Assembly: GCA_030652995.1 (NCBI GenBank) | Contig: JAUSAG010000006.1 | Location: 1-44,053 of the forward strand | Source of the DNA: Methylotenera sp. | GTDB taxonomy: Bacteria > Pseudomonadota > Gammaproteobacteria > Burkholderiales > Methylophilaceae | Direction: 5' to 3' | DNA length: 44,053 nucleotides | Shown: one piece after another, positions 37,576-44,053 of the stretch | Numbering within the stretch: the stretch's first letter is position 1 | Layout of the letters: the number at the start of each line of letters is the position of its first letter | Translations under genes and position numbers: made by a program | The notes under the pieces: generated by a model | What the model saw: only the letters and a program-made list of their open reading frames with translations | Databases searched by the model: none | Told to the model about the DNA's origin: nothing

Positions 37576-37845
37576 TTAAACCTCATCCGCCGCAATGGCT
37601 ACAATACTAAGTGCGTGTATTTTATGCGGCATGAGGTCAGTGAGCGTTTGATAAATAAGACGATGGCGCATTATCTGTGATTTTTCACAGAAATGCGAGC
37701 TGGTTATTTTGAGCATAAAGTGAGCACCGCCACCATTGCCTTTGTGCCCTGCGTGCGAGGCACTTTCATCGACGAGCGTCAGCGTTATAGGCGCTAAAAC
37801 CTGCAAGCGTTCGGTAATTTCATCAGCTAAAGTCATGAGATGCAT
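37576..37845 (-). CDS. BolA family protein
   Basis: An 89-residue BolA-type protein. The typical core is ESASHAGHKGNGGGAHFMLKI, cited here by its HAGH and GGGAHF parts, followed by RHRLIYQTLTDLMPHKIHALSIVA. BolA proteins bind Fe-S clusters with monothiol glutaredoxins through the conserved His and loop residues. The start overlaps the yciI stop by 1 nt (TAATG). A second Met three codons in (MTLADEI) is an alternative start. Confidence 0.93.
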   Translation of the reverse strand: MHLMTLADEITERLQVLAPITLTLVDESASHAGHKGNGGGAHFMLKITSSHFCEKSQIMRHRLIYQTLTDLMPHKIHALSIVAIAADEV

Positions 37846-38144
37846 TAGGGTAAGGTTTTTCTAAAAGGTTTCACTGAAACCTGACTATAAACACCATTGA
37901 TAACAAATGGATCGTTATTCGTCCATTGTTGCGCCTCTTCAATGTTGGAAAACTCTGCCACAATCAGGCTACCAGAGTAGCCGGCAGGTCCTGGATCTGG
38001 GCTGTCGATGGCTGGGAATGGTCCTGCAAGCAATAAGCGCCCTGTATTTTGAAGGTCTTGCAACCTAGCTAAATGTTCAGGTCTGGCACTTAAGCGTTTA
38101 TCCAAACTGTTGGGAGCATCTTCAGCAACTATGGCGTACCACAT
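37845..38144 (-). CDS. yciI: YciI family protein
   Basis: A 99-residue ferredoxin-like fold protein of the YciI family: [25 protein letters not shown] with the conserved His, [13 protein letters not shown], and [11 protein letters not shown]. The family's role is uncertain; a dehydratase- or hydrolase-like His-Asp pair is conserved. The start overlaps the yciB stop by 1 nt, and the stop overlaps bolA. Confidence 0.93.
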   Translation of the reverse strand: MWYAIVAEDAPNSLDKRLSARPEHLARLQDLQNTGRLLLAGPFPAIDSPDPGPAGYSGSLIVAEFSNIEEAQQWTNNDPFVINGVYSQVSVKPFRKTLP

Positions 38145-38695
38145 TATTGTGCATCCTCTTTTGAGTCTTCTTTAGGTAGGTATTTGCTGATAAATAATGT
38201 TTGCACAATAATAAAAACAAACATGATGCCAGTGATGCCGAAAAGCTTAAAGTTGACCCAAGTGTCTTGTGAGTAATTAAAAGCTACATACAGGTTTAAA
38301 AAACCTAATGCGACAAACAGCATGGCCCAGGCAATATTGAGTTTAGACCAAACGGCATCTGGTAATTGTATTTGTTTGCCCATCATGCTACGCATGGGGT
38401 TTTTGTTAAACAATAGTTGCGCGCCTAATAGTCCTGCAGCAAATAGCCAATATAAAATACTAGGTTTCCATTGAATAAAGGTCGGGTCTTTTAGCAATAA
38501 AGTTGCACCACCAAACACGGTAATAATGACACCGCTAATAAGTAACATTTTTTCTACCACGCCGTGGCGAATTTTGACGTAAATAATTTGTGCAATCGTG
38601 GCAACAATGGCAACGGCCGTTGCAGTAAAAATCCCAAAAAACTTAAAGGCGACAAAAAACAAAATAACAGGGAATAAGTCAAACAAAAACTTCAT
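38144..38695 (-). CDS. yciB: Inner-membrane septation protein YciB/IspZ
   Basis: A 183-residue membrane protein with five or six hydrophobic segments. It begins [20 protein letters not shown] and contains [29 protein letters not shown] and [16 protein letters not shown], all typical of YciB (IspZ, septation protein A). It is thought to take part in cell-envelope and division functions. First gene of the - strand unit yciB-yciI-bolA-PPIase. Confidence 0.95.
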   Translation of the reverse strand: MKFLFDLFPVILFFVAFKFFGIFTATAVAIVATIAQIIYVKIRHGVVEKMLLISGVIITVFGGATLLLKDPTFIQWKPSILYWLFAAGLLGAQLLFNKNPMRSMMGKQIQLPDAVWSKLNIAWAMLFVALGFLNLYVAFNYSQDTWVNFKLFGITGIMFVFIIVQTLFISKYLPKEDSKEDAQ

Positions 38696-38770
38696 ATTGG
38701 CTCTTTTAAAGGTGGAAGCTATTTACATCAATAGGCTTAAAAAAAACAAAAACAAATAAAAAAACAAGGC

Positions 38771-38799
38771 TTTAGCCTAAGGCGCTATTTTGCTATGAT
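38771..38799 (+). promoter_or_regulatory. Candidate promoter for the rnm-yciO unit
   Basis: TTTAGC (38771-38776) and an extended -10 TGCTATGAT (TATGAT at 38794-38799) with a 17-bp spacer lie in the 219-bp divergent gap, about 115 bp before the PHP-domain gene. Confidence 0.45.
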
Positions 38800-38914
38800 A
38801 GTTATTGTGCCGCAAGGCGTAATTTCAAGTATTTATTGGAATTTATCTTTAGTATTTTCGTGTTGTAATTTTCAGGTGTAATGTTGACGCAAGTCATTTA
38901 CTAACAATGCTTTC

Positions 38915-39763
38915 ATGATAGATCTACACTCACACTCTAATATTTCTGATGGTTTGCTTTCGCCAACTGATTTGGTTGCGCATGCTGCGACTCATGGCGT
39001 AAAGATATTAGCTTTGACGGATCATGACGACATAAGTGGCTTGGCTGAAGCGCAGCAAGCTGCAATACAGCACGACATACAACTGGTGAATGGTGTTGAA
39101 ATATCAGTGACGTGGAAAAAACGTACGTTGCATGTCGTGGGGTTAAACATTAACCCGCTAAACACAGTGCTCATGCAAAGTTTAGCCAGCGTCAGACGAA
39201 GCAGATTAGAGCGCGCCAAACAAATGGCGCTTGGCCTTGAAAAAGCTGGCATTCATGGTGCCTTTGAAGCGGCATCAACTTTGGCAGAGCAAAGTATATT
39301 AACGCGTATGCACTTTGCGCGCTTTTTAGTGGAACGTCAGTATGCCAAAGATGCCAAATCTGTATTTAAAAAATATCTGGTTAAAGGTAAACCAGGTTTT
39401 GTGGATCATGAATGGATGAGTCTTGAATCTGCGCTGAATTTAATCACCGGTAGCGGTGGCGTGGCTGTGCTGGCGCATCCTGGTCGTTATGATATACGCC
39501 GAACTAATATGTTGTTATTGCTGGAAGAGTTTAGGGCATTGGGTGGCTCCGCAATTGAAGTGGTGACAGGAAGCCACACAGCGGCGCAGTATGTTGAGTA
39601 TGCAAAATATGCGCAACTATTCGGCTTAAAAGCCTCACAAGGCTCTGATTACCATGGTAAAGGCATTAGTTTTATGGAAATGGGACGATTGCCAGCCTTG
39701 CCAAGTAATTGTGTGCCTGTTTGGCAAGATTGGCCACAAATTAACGCATCAGTAGCTTTTTGA
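38915..39763 (+). CDS. PHP-domain phosphoesterase, RNase AM (YciV/TrpH) type
   Basis: A 282-residue PHP-domain protein. Metal-binding motifs are DLHSHSNISDGLLSP (HxH), ALTDHDDISG, VNGVEISV, VLAHPGRYD and SQGSDYHG. It corresponds to the YciV/TrpH group, shown in E. coli to be a 5'-3' exonuclease that trims 5' ends of rRNA and short oligonucleotides (RNase AM). The following yciO-like gene, 12 nt downstream, matches the usual pairing. Confidence 0.93.
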   Translation: MIDLHSHSNISDGLLSPTDLVAHAATHGVKILALTDHDDISGLAEAQQAAIQHDIQLVNGVEISVTWKKRTLHVVGLNINPLNTVLMQSLASVRRSRLERAKQMALGLEKAGIHGAFEAASTLAEQSILTRMHFARFLVERQYAKDAKSVFKKYLVKGKPGFVDHEWMSLESALNLITGSGGVAVLAHPGRYDIRRTNMLLLLEEFRALGGSAIEVVTGSHTAAQYVEYAKYAQLFGLKASQGSDYHGKGISFMEMGRLPALPSNCVPVWQDWPQINASVAF

Positions 39764-39775
39764 GAGTTCTATAGC

Positions 39776-40399
39776 ATGTCACAATTGTTTAATATCAATT
39801 TAGATAATCCGCAACCACGTCTGATGACGCAAGCCGCTGATATTCTCCGAAAAGGTGGGGTGATTGCTTATCCTACAGATTCAGGCTATGCGCTGGGTTG
39901 CATGCTGGGTCACGGTGACGCACAAGCTCGGATTCGCCAAATTCGCGGCGTAGACGATAAACATTTTTTCACACTATTGTGTCGTAATTTAAGTGAGCTC
40001 GGTAATTATGCGGTAGTGAGTAACAGCCAGTTTCGCCTGCTTAAGGCTAATACGCCAGGCGCCTATACTTTTATTCTGAATGCAACGCGCGAGGTACCGC
40101 GTAAATTGCAACATCCTAAACGGAGTACGATTGGTATCCGTGTGCCGCAACACAATGTTGTGCAGGCCATAATAGAGGCCATAGACGCACCATTGTTAAG
40201 TATGACGCTTTCGCTTCCTAATGATGATGTTGCTTTCACTGAAGCATGGGAAGTTCGCGACCGCCTAGAGCAGCAGGTAGATTTAGTGATTGATGCCGGT
40301 ACTTGCGTGGCGGGTGCGACAACGGTGATCAATTTAACTGGACAGTCCCCTGAGCTGGTTCGTGAAGGGTTGGGAGCATTGGCACCGTTTGGTTTGTAA
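39776..40399 (+). CDS. L-threonylcarbamoyladenylate synthase-like protein, YciO type
   Basis: A 207-residue YrdC/Sua5/YciO-fold protein. Signatures are GGVIAYPTDSGYALGC, IRQIRGVDDKHFFTLLCR, TPGAYTFILNATREVP and STIGIRVPQH. YciO proteins are related to TsaC/Sua5, which makes threonylcarbamoyl-AMP for tRNA t6A, but often have weak activity. It is grouped with rnm and a site-2 protease as in many betaproteobacteria. Confidence 0.92.
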   Translation: MSQLFNINLDNPQPRLMTQAADILRKGGVIAYPTDSGYALGCMLGHGDAQARIRQIRGVDDKHFFTLLCRNLSELGNYAVVSNSQFRLLKANTPGAYTFILNATREVPRKLQHPKRSTIGIRVPQHNVVQAIIEAIDAPLLSMTLSLPNDDVAFTEAWEVRDRLEQQVDLVIDAGTCVAGATTVINLTGQSPELVREGLGALAPFGL

Positions 40400-40438
40400 T
40401 TTTAAGATTTTTAAAGCATATTTATTAAAGAGTAAACA

Positions 40439-41074
40439 ATGGAATTATCCCTGATACAAAAAATAGTTATTTACGCATTACCCGTTATTTTTGCGATTAC
40501 CGTGCATGAGGCCGCACACGGCTATGTGGCTAAATACTTTGGGGATATGACTGCGCATAATGCAGGGCGCATCACCTTAAATCCGCTTAAACATATAGAC
40601 CCATTCGGCACGATTTTGCTACCAGCTTTAACCATTATGTTGGGCGGCATTTTATTTGGCTGGGCTAAACCTGTGCCTGTGGATTTTTCTCGTTTACGCA
40701 ACCCTAAAAAAGACATGCTGTGGGTGGCAGCCGCAGGTCCGGCCTCAAATTTTGTGATGGCTATATTTTGGGCCTTAGTGCTTAAATATTCAGTGTCGAT
40801 GCCAGAAGCTTTCATCTTGCCGTTAACCCTCATGGCGAAAGCTGGCGTAATGATCAACATCGTGTTGATGGTGTTAAACCTGTTGCCACTGCCACCGTTA
40901 GACGGAGGCCGTATTGCAGTAAGTTTGTTGCCGCATCATTTGGCGCAGCCTTTTGCACAGCTTGAGCGTTACGGTTTTATCATTTTAATTGTGCTTTTGT
41001 TTACAGGTATATTGAGCAAAATACTGATGCCGCTGATTAGTATTGTATCTGGCTTGATTTCTAGTTTGGTTTAA
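40439..41074 (+). CDS. Site-2 protease family membrane metalloprotease
   Basis: A 211-residue integral membrane protein. The zinc motif HEAAH (His23, Glu24, His27) lies in the first helix, and the third ligand is the Asp in LNLLPLPPLDGGRI. It has about five membrane segments and GPASNFVMAIF, all typical of the minimal site-2 protease (M50) family. Substrate unknown. The stop codon TAA is part of a TTAA site used by the MITE-like element that follows. Confidence 0.93.
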   Translation: MELSLIQKIVIYALPVIFAITVHEAAHGYVAKYFGDMTAHNAGRITLNPLKHIDPFGTILLPALTIMLGGILFGWAKPVPVDFSRLRNPKKDMLWVAAAGPASNFVMAIFWALVLKYSVSMPEAFILPLTLMAKAGVMINIVLMVLNLLPLPPLDGGRIAVSLLPHHLAQPFAQLERYGFIILIVLLFTGILSKILMPLISIVSGLISSLV

Positions 41075-41310
41075 GGATACCTCTAATATTCAACTTTGCG
41101 AGCATCCGCTTTACGGTTTGCCTTTTTAAACCATTTCGTTGCCAAACATCGCTGCTCGATAAAAACTATTCCTTACATATCAAACATATGCGGCGTTATA
41201 ATTTTTCACTCGCACCTTGTCTGCCTTATCCCACCAATCTAAGCTGCTAAAGTAGCAATATTGGTGGGGATGCCATTTGTGGGTAGAAATTTGAATTATT
41301 AGAGGTGCCC
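41075..41310. mobile_element. 236-bp MITE-like non-coding element with TTAA target duplication
   Basis: The ends are near-perfect inverted repeats: GGATACCTCTAATATTCAA (41075-41093) against the complement of 41291-41310 (GGGCACCTCTAATAATTCAA), with two substitutions and one 1-nt gap. Both ends are flanked directly by TTAA (41071-41074 and 41311-41314), the expected 4-bp target duplication. The inside has no gene but several hairpins: CGAGCA/TGCTCG (41099-41104 and 41153-41158) and CCCACCAAT/ATTGGTGGG (41230-41238 and 41260-41268). The left TTAA contains the TAA stop of the site-2 protease gene, which the duplication preserves. Without it the gap to trpS would be about 43 bp. Confidence 0.82.
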
Positions 41311-41319
41311 TTAACTTGC

Positions 41320-41325
41320 TATAAT
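41320..41325 (+). promoter_or_regulatory. Extended -10 of trpS next to the inserted element
   Basis: TGCTATAAT (perfect TATAAT at 41320-41325 with TGC before it) lies 32 bp before the trpS ATG and only 10 bp after the right end of the MITE-like element. The -35 region would therefore fall inside the element (TATTAG at 17 bp; TTGAAT at 23 bp, both poor). Confidence 0.6.
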
Positions 41326-41357
41326 ATGGCTTACTTCATTTAAGGTTTTTACATCAA

Positions 41358-42560
41358 ATGGCAATAGAACGGGTTTTATCGGGCATGCGCCCCACAGGAA
41401 ATTTGCATTTGGGGCATTACAACGGTGTACTTAAAAACTGGATTAAGCTACAACATGAGCATGAATGCTTATTTTTTGTGGCTGATTGGCATGCCCTGAC
41501 TACGCATTACGACACGCCTGAAATCATAGAGGAAAGCGTGTGGGAAATGGTAATTGATTGGCTGGCAGCCGGTGTTGACCCTGCAAACGCCACAATTTTT
41601 ATCCAATCTCGCGTGCCAGAACATGCAGAGCTACATACATTGCTCAGTATGATTACACCGCTAAGCTGGTTAGAGCGCGTACCTACCTACAAAGACCAGC
41701 AAGAGAAATTGTCGAGCAAAGATTTATCAACTTACGGTTTTTTAGGCTACCCGTTACTACAAAGTGCTGATATTTTGATTTACAAAGCCACTCAAGTACC
41801 GGTGGGCGAAGACCAAATTCCGCATATTGAATTTACACGCGAAATTGCACGTCGCTTTAACCATATTTATGGCAAAGAAAAAGGTTTTGAAGAAAAAGCC
41901 GAAGCTGCGATTAAGAAATTGGGTAGCAAGCGTGGCGCTTTGTATGAAGAAATGCGCACCGCCTACCAGCAAAGCGGTGATGAAGAAGCGCTAGATTCAG
42001 CACGTGCCATGATTGAAGAACAGCAAGGCATGAGCATGGGTGATAAAGAACGCTTGCTTGGTTATTTGGAAGGCGGCGGAAAAATGATTTTGCTGGAGCC
42101 TGATTATAAGCTCACCCCAGCTTCAAAAATGCCAGGGCTTGATGGTCAAAAAATGTCTAAATCGTACAATAACACCATTTCATTGCGTGAAAATGTAGAT
42201 TCAGTCACGAAAAAAATCAAAACCATGCCTACCGACCCTGCACGCGTGCGTCGCACCGATTCAGGTGACCCTGCTAAATGCCCAGTATGGCAATTGCACG
42301 AGATTTATTCTGATCAATCTACGCAAGACTGGGTGAAAATTGGCTGTAAAAGCGCATCTATCGGCTGTATTGAATGTAAAGGCCCGGTTATTGAAGGGGT
42401 GCTAAAAGAGTTAAAACCCATTCAAGAACGCGCTGCACAGTACGCAGAAGACCCAACTTTGGTGAAAAATATCGTGGCTGAAGGCTGTGAAAAGGCACGT
42501 AAATTAGCGCGTGAAACCATGCGCGATGTGCGTGATGCGATGGGATTGAATTACAGTTAA
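41358..42560 (+). CDS. trpS: Tryptophan--tRNA ligase
   Basis: A 400-residue class I synthetase charging tRNA-Trp. HIGH motif in GNLHLGHYNG, KMSKS in DGQKMSKSYNN, plus FFVADWHALT and PLLQSADILIYKA. It is longer than the 330-residue E. coli enzyme because of an insert (about 175-245) with many charged residues, a common form in betaproteobacteria. Starts at the ATG 41358 just after the family-typical leader; scpA follows after 26 nt. Confidence 0.96.
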   Translation: MAIERVLSGMRPTGNLHLGHYNGVLKNWIKLQHEHECLFFVADWHALTTHYDTPEIIEESVWEMVIDWLAAGVDPANATIFIQSRVPEHAELHTLLSMITPLSWLERVPTYKDQQEKLSSKDLSTYGFLGYPLLQSADILIYKATQVPVGEDQIPHIEFTREIARRFNHIYGKEKGFEEKAEAAIKKLGSKRGALYEEMRTAYQQSGDEEALDSARAMIEEQQGMSMGDKERLLGYLEGGGKMILLEPDYKLTPASKMPGLDGQKMSKSYNNTISLRENVDSVTKKIKTMPTDPARVRRTDSGDPAKCPVWQLHEIYSDQSTQDWVKIGCKSASIGCIECKGPVIEGVLKELKPIQERAAQYAEDPTLVKNIVAEGCEKARKLARETMRDVRDAMGLNYS

Positions 42561-42586
42561 TAGAATTACGGCTCAATTAAAATACT

Positions 42587-43381
42587 GTGATAGAAACTCC
42601 ACTTAATGCAAAAATAAAGGGCGAGGATTTTACAGATCTTCCCAAAGATCTCTACATTCCGCCCGATGCATTAGAAGTATATTTAGAGGCGTTTGAAGGC
42701 CCGTTGGATTTACTGTTGTATTTAATCCGCAAACATAATTTGGATATTCTTGATATTCCAATGGCCGATTTAACACGCCAATATATGGTATATGTTGAAA
42801 AAATGCGCGCCATTAAGCTGGAATTAGCGGGTGATTACTTGCTGATGTCTGCCATGCTGATTGAAATAAAATCGCGCATGCTTTTGCCAAAACCTGCTGA
42901 AATTGCTGAGGAAGATGACCCGCGTGCTGAATTGGTGAGACGCTTGATGGAGTACGAAGCCATTAAACTTATAGCGCAAAGGTTAGACGAAATGCCTAAA
43001 GTGGGTGATGGCATCAGCGTTGCCAGCGCTTACTTTCAGCATATTAGCCAAGTGCAACCGCCTGAAGTGAATTTGGAAGATTTAGCCGAAGCATGGCGCA
43101 ATGTGCTAAAGCGGGCTTGCCATTTTCAGCACCATAAAGTAGGGCGTGCAGAACTTTCGGTACGTGAACATATGAGTATAATTTTACGTCGTTTAAAGGC
43201 TGATAGCCTGCTAGAATTTACGCAGTTATTTGATGTGGTGAATGATGGTATTCCTAAATTAGTGGTGTGTTTTTTAGCGATATTAGAGTTAGCACGCGAA
43301 GGTTTGTTGCGGATTACCCAGCAACAAGCTTTTTCACCTATTTACGTACAAATAGCTATAGATTTAAATCAAAAATCATGA
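42587..43381 (+). CDS. scpA: Segregation and condensation protein A
   Basis: A 264-residue kleisin subunit that joins SMC/ScpB-type condensin for chromosome segregation. N-terminal YLEAFEGPLDLLLYLIRKHNLDILDIPM, cited by its FEGPLDLLL part, and YLLMSAMLIEIKSRMLLP are ScpA signatures; the C-terminal winged helix contains FLAILELAREGLL. It starts with GTG at 42587. The stop overlaps scpB by 4 nt (ATGA at 43378-43381). Confidence 0.95.
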   Translation: MIETPLNAKIKGEDFTDLPKDLYIPPDALEVYLEAFEGPLDLLLYLIRKHNLDILDIPMADLTRQYMVYVEKMRAIKLELAGDYLLMSAMLIEIKSRMLLPKPAEIAEEDDPRAELVRRLMEYEAIKLIAQRLDEMPKVGDGISVASAYFQHISQVQPPEVNLEDLAEAWRNVLKRACHFQHHKVGRAELSVREHMSIILRRLKADSLLEFTQLFDVVNDGIPKLVVCFLAILELAREGLLRITQQQAFSPIYVQIAIDLNQKS

Positions 43382-43938
43382 GTAAAACCAATAATATCGC
43401 TGAATTGAAAAATGTATTAGAGGTTGCGCTGTTAACCTCGCATGAGCCTTTGTCTTTGGATGATTTTCTACGATTATTTGTAGAGCGTACGGAGCGCGCA
43501 ACGTTACGCATGTTGCTGGATGAATTAAAACAAGATTGGGCTCTGCGTACCTTGGAATTGGTGCAAGTCGCATCAGGTTACCGTTTTCAGGCACGGGAAA
43601 AGTATGCGAATTATTTGGCACGCTTGAACCCTGAAAGGCAAAGTAAATACTCACGCGCTGTCATGGAAACCTTGGCGATTATTGCCTATCGCCAGCCAGT
43701 AACACGTGGTGATATTGAAGAAATTCGCGGTGTGGCTGTCAACTCCAATGTGATGCGCCAGTTGCAAGAGCGTGATTGGGTTGATGTGGTAGGCCAGCGC
43801 GAGGTGCCGGGGAGACCTTTATTATACGCTACCACGCAACATTTTTTGGATGACCTTAATATGAAATCGCTTGCAGAATTACCGCCGATGGATGATTTTG
43901 TAAAATCTGAAAATTTGCCCGCGCATTTCCCCTCTTAG
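43378..43938 (+). CDS. scpB: Segregation and condensation protein B
   Basis: A 186-residue winged-helix protein, partner of ScpA. Blocks are LKNVLEVALLTSHEPLSLDD, RYSRAVMETLAIIAYRQPVTRGDIEEIRGV (here SKYSRAVMETLAIIAYRQP), and GRPLLYATTQHFLDDL. I choose the ATG at 43378, which overlaps the scpA stop, over an upstream in-frame ATG at 43267; the extra 37 residues have no family match. Confidence 0.95.
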   Translation: MSKTNNIAELKNVLEVALLTSHEPLSLDDFLRLFVERTERATLRMLLDELKQDWALRTLELVQVASGYRFQAREKYANYLARLNPERQSKYSRAVMETLAIIAYRQPVTRGDIEEIRGVAVNSNVMRQLQERDWVDVVGQREVPGRPLLYATTQHFLDDLNMKSLAELPPMDDFVKSENLPAHFPS

Positions 43939-43973
43939 CCGAATTCCGAACCAGCTTTGAGGCAAGAGGTGGG

Positions 43974-44053
43974 TCAAGCGGGCGGTTTTGATTTTAGTTT
44001 TTTAGTTTCTGATTTTCTTCCATGCTCCATCGTACCTTGTGCATCCACGTAAG
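43974..44053 (-). CDS. Possible 3' end of a convergent gene (partial)
   Basis: The - strand is open from the window edge to a TGA at 43974, reading YVDAQGTMEHGRKSETKK and a Lys/Pro-rich tail. It is too short to identify, and an 80-bp open frame could arise by chance. Confidence 0.3.
   Translation of the reverse strand, partial: YVDAQGTMEHGRKSETKKLKSKPPA

Noticed and set aside
41095-41175. Short - strand frame inside the MITE-like element (ending FKKANRKADARKVEY).
   Set aside because: It is about 25 codons with no proper start and overlaps hairpin structures; no similarity is recognised.
43267-43377. Upstream in-frame ATG of scpB that would add 37 residues.
   Set aside because: The added part overlaps the scpA coding region in another frame, has no ScpB similarity, and the ATG at 43378 gives the usual scpA-scpB ATGA overlap.

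Overview
The window looks like a chromosomal segment of a betaproteobacterial methylotroph, most likely Methylophilaceae (Methylotenera or Methylophilus type). This is inferred from gene content and order: a typical betaproteobacterial block hfq-hflX-hflK-hflC-yjeT-hisZ-purA, a block recR-ebfC-dnaX with the 4.5S SRP RNA upstream, and a block for tetrahydromethanopterin/methanofuran-type cofactors together with a homologue of formaldehyde-activating enzyme (Fae). Base composition is moderately AT-rich and coding density is high.

Region 1 (1-11496) is a chemotaxis locus read on the + strand: the 3' end of one chemoreceptor (MCP) with a CZB zinc-binding domain, two complete MCPs with long stacks of HAMP-like units, a divergent Fae homologue, then cheR, cheD, cheB, cheY and cheZ. 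Two of the three receptors end in a CheR/CheB-docking pentapeptide (DWEEF); the third does not. CheA and CheW are not in the window. The Fae homologue sitting between receptors and adaptation enzymes is the most interesting feature, since it suggests a link between one-carbon metabolism and taxis.

Region 2 (11592-19521) holds housekeeping genes: gltX, hfq, hflX, hflK, hflC, a DUF2065 membrane protein, hisZ and purA. Region 3 (19528-22778) follows purA closely and carries four genes of C1-carrier cofactor synthesis: a DmrB/AfpA-like flavoprotein, a DUF6513/dihydropteroate-synthase-like protein, a DUF447 protein and mfnB. Region 4 (22904-28128) has an OmpA-family porin with a strong terminator, then mtaD-like deaminase, ubiG, a mupP/gph phosphatase and chrA.

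Region 5 (28147-30959, - strand) holds recR, ebfC, dnaX and ffs. Upstream of ffs is about 400 bp without an intact gene, containing the decayed 3' end of an IS200/IS605 tnpA. Region 6 (31378-36471) has a DUF465 protein and a - strand signalling operon: a REC/HD-GYP phosphodiesterase, a 49-residue single-span membrane protein overlapping both neighbours, and a 1204-residue hybrid kinase. Region 7 (36671-38695, - strand) is yciB-yciI-bolA-PPIase ending in a strong terminator.

Region 8 (38915-43938) is rnm-yciO-site-2 protease-trpS-scpA-scpB. Between the protease gene and trpS lies a 236-bp non-coding element with about 20-bp terminal inverted repeats and a TTAA duplication, i.e. a MITE-like insertion. 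No tRNA, rRNA or CRISPR array was seen.
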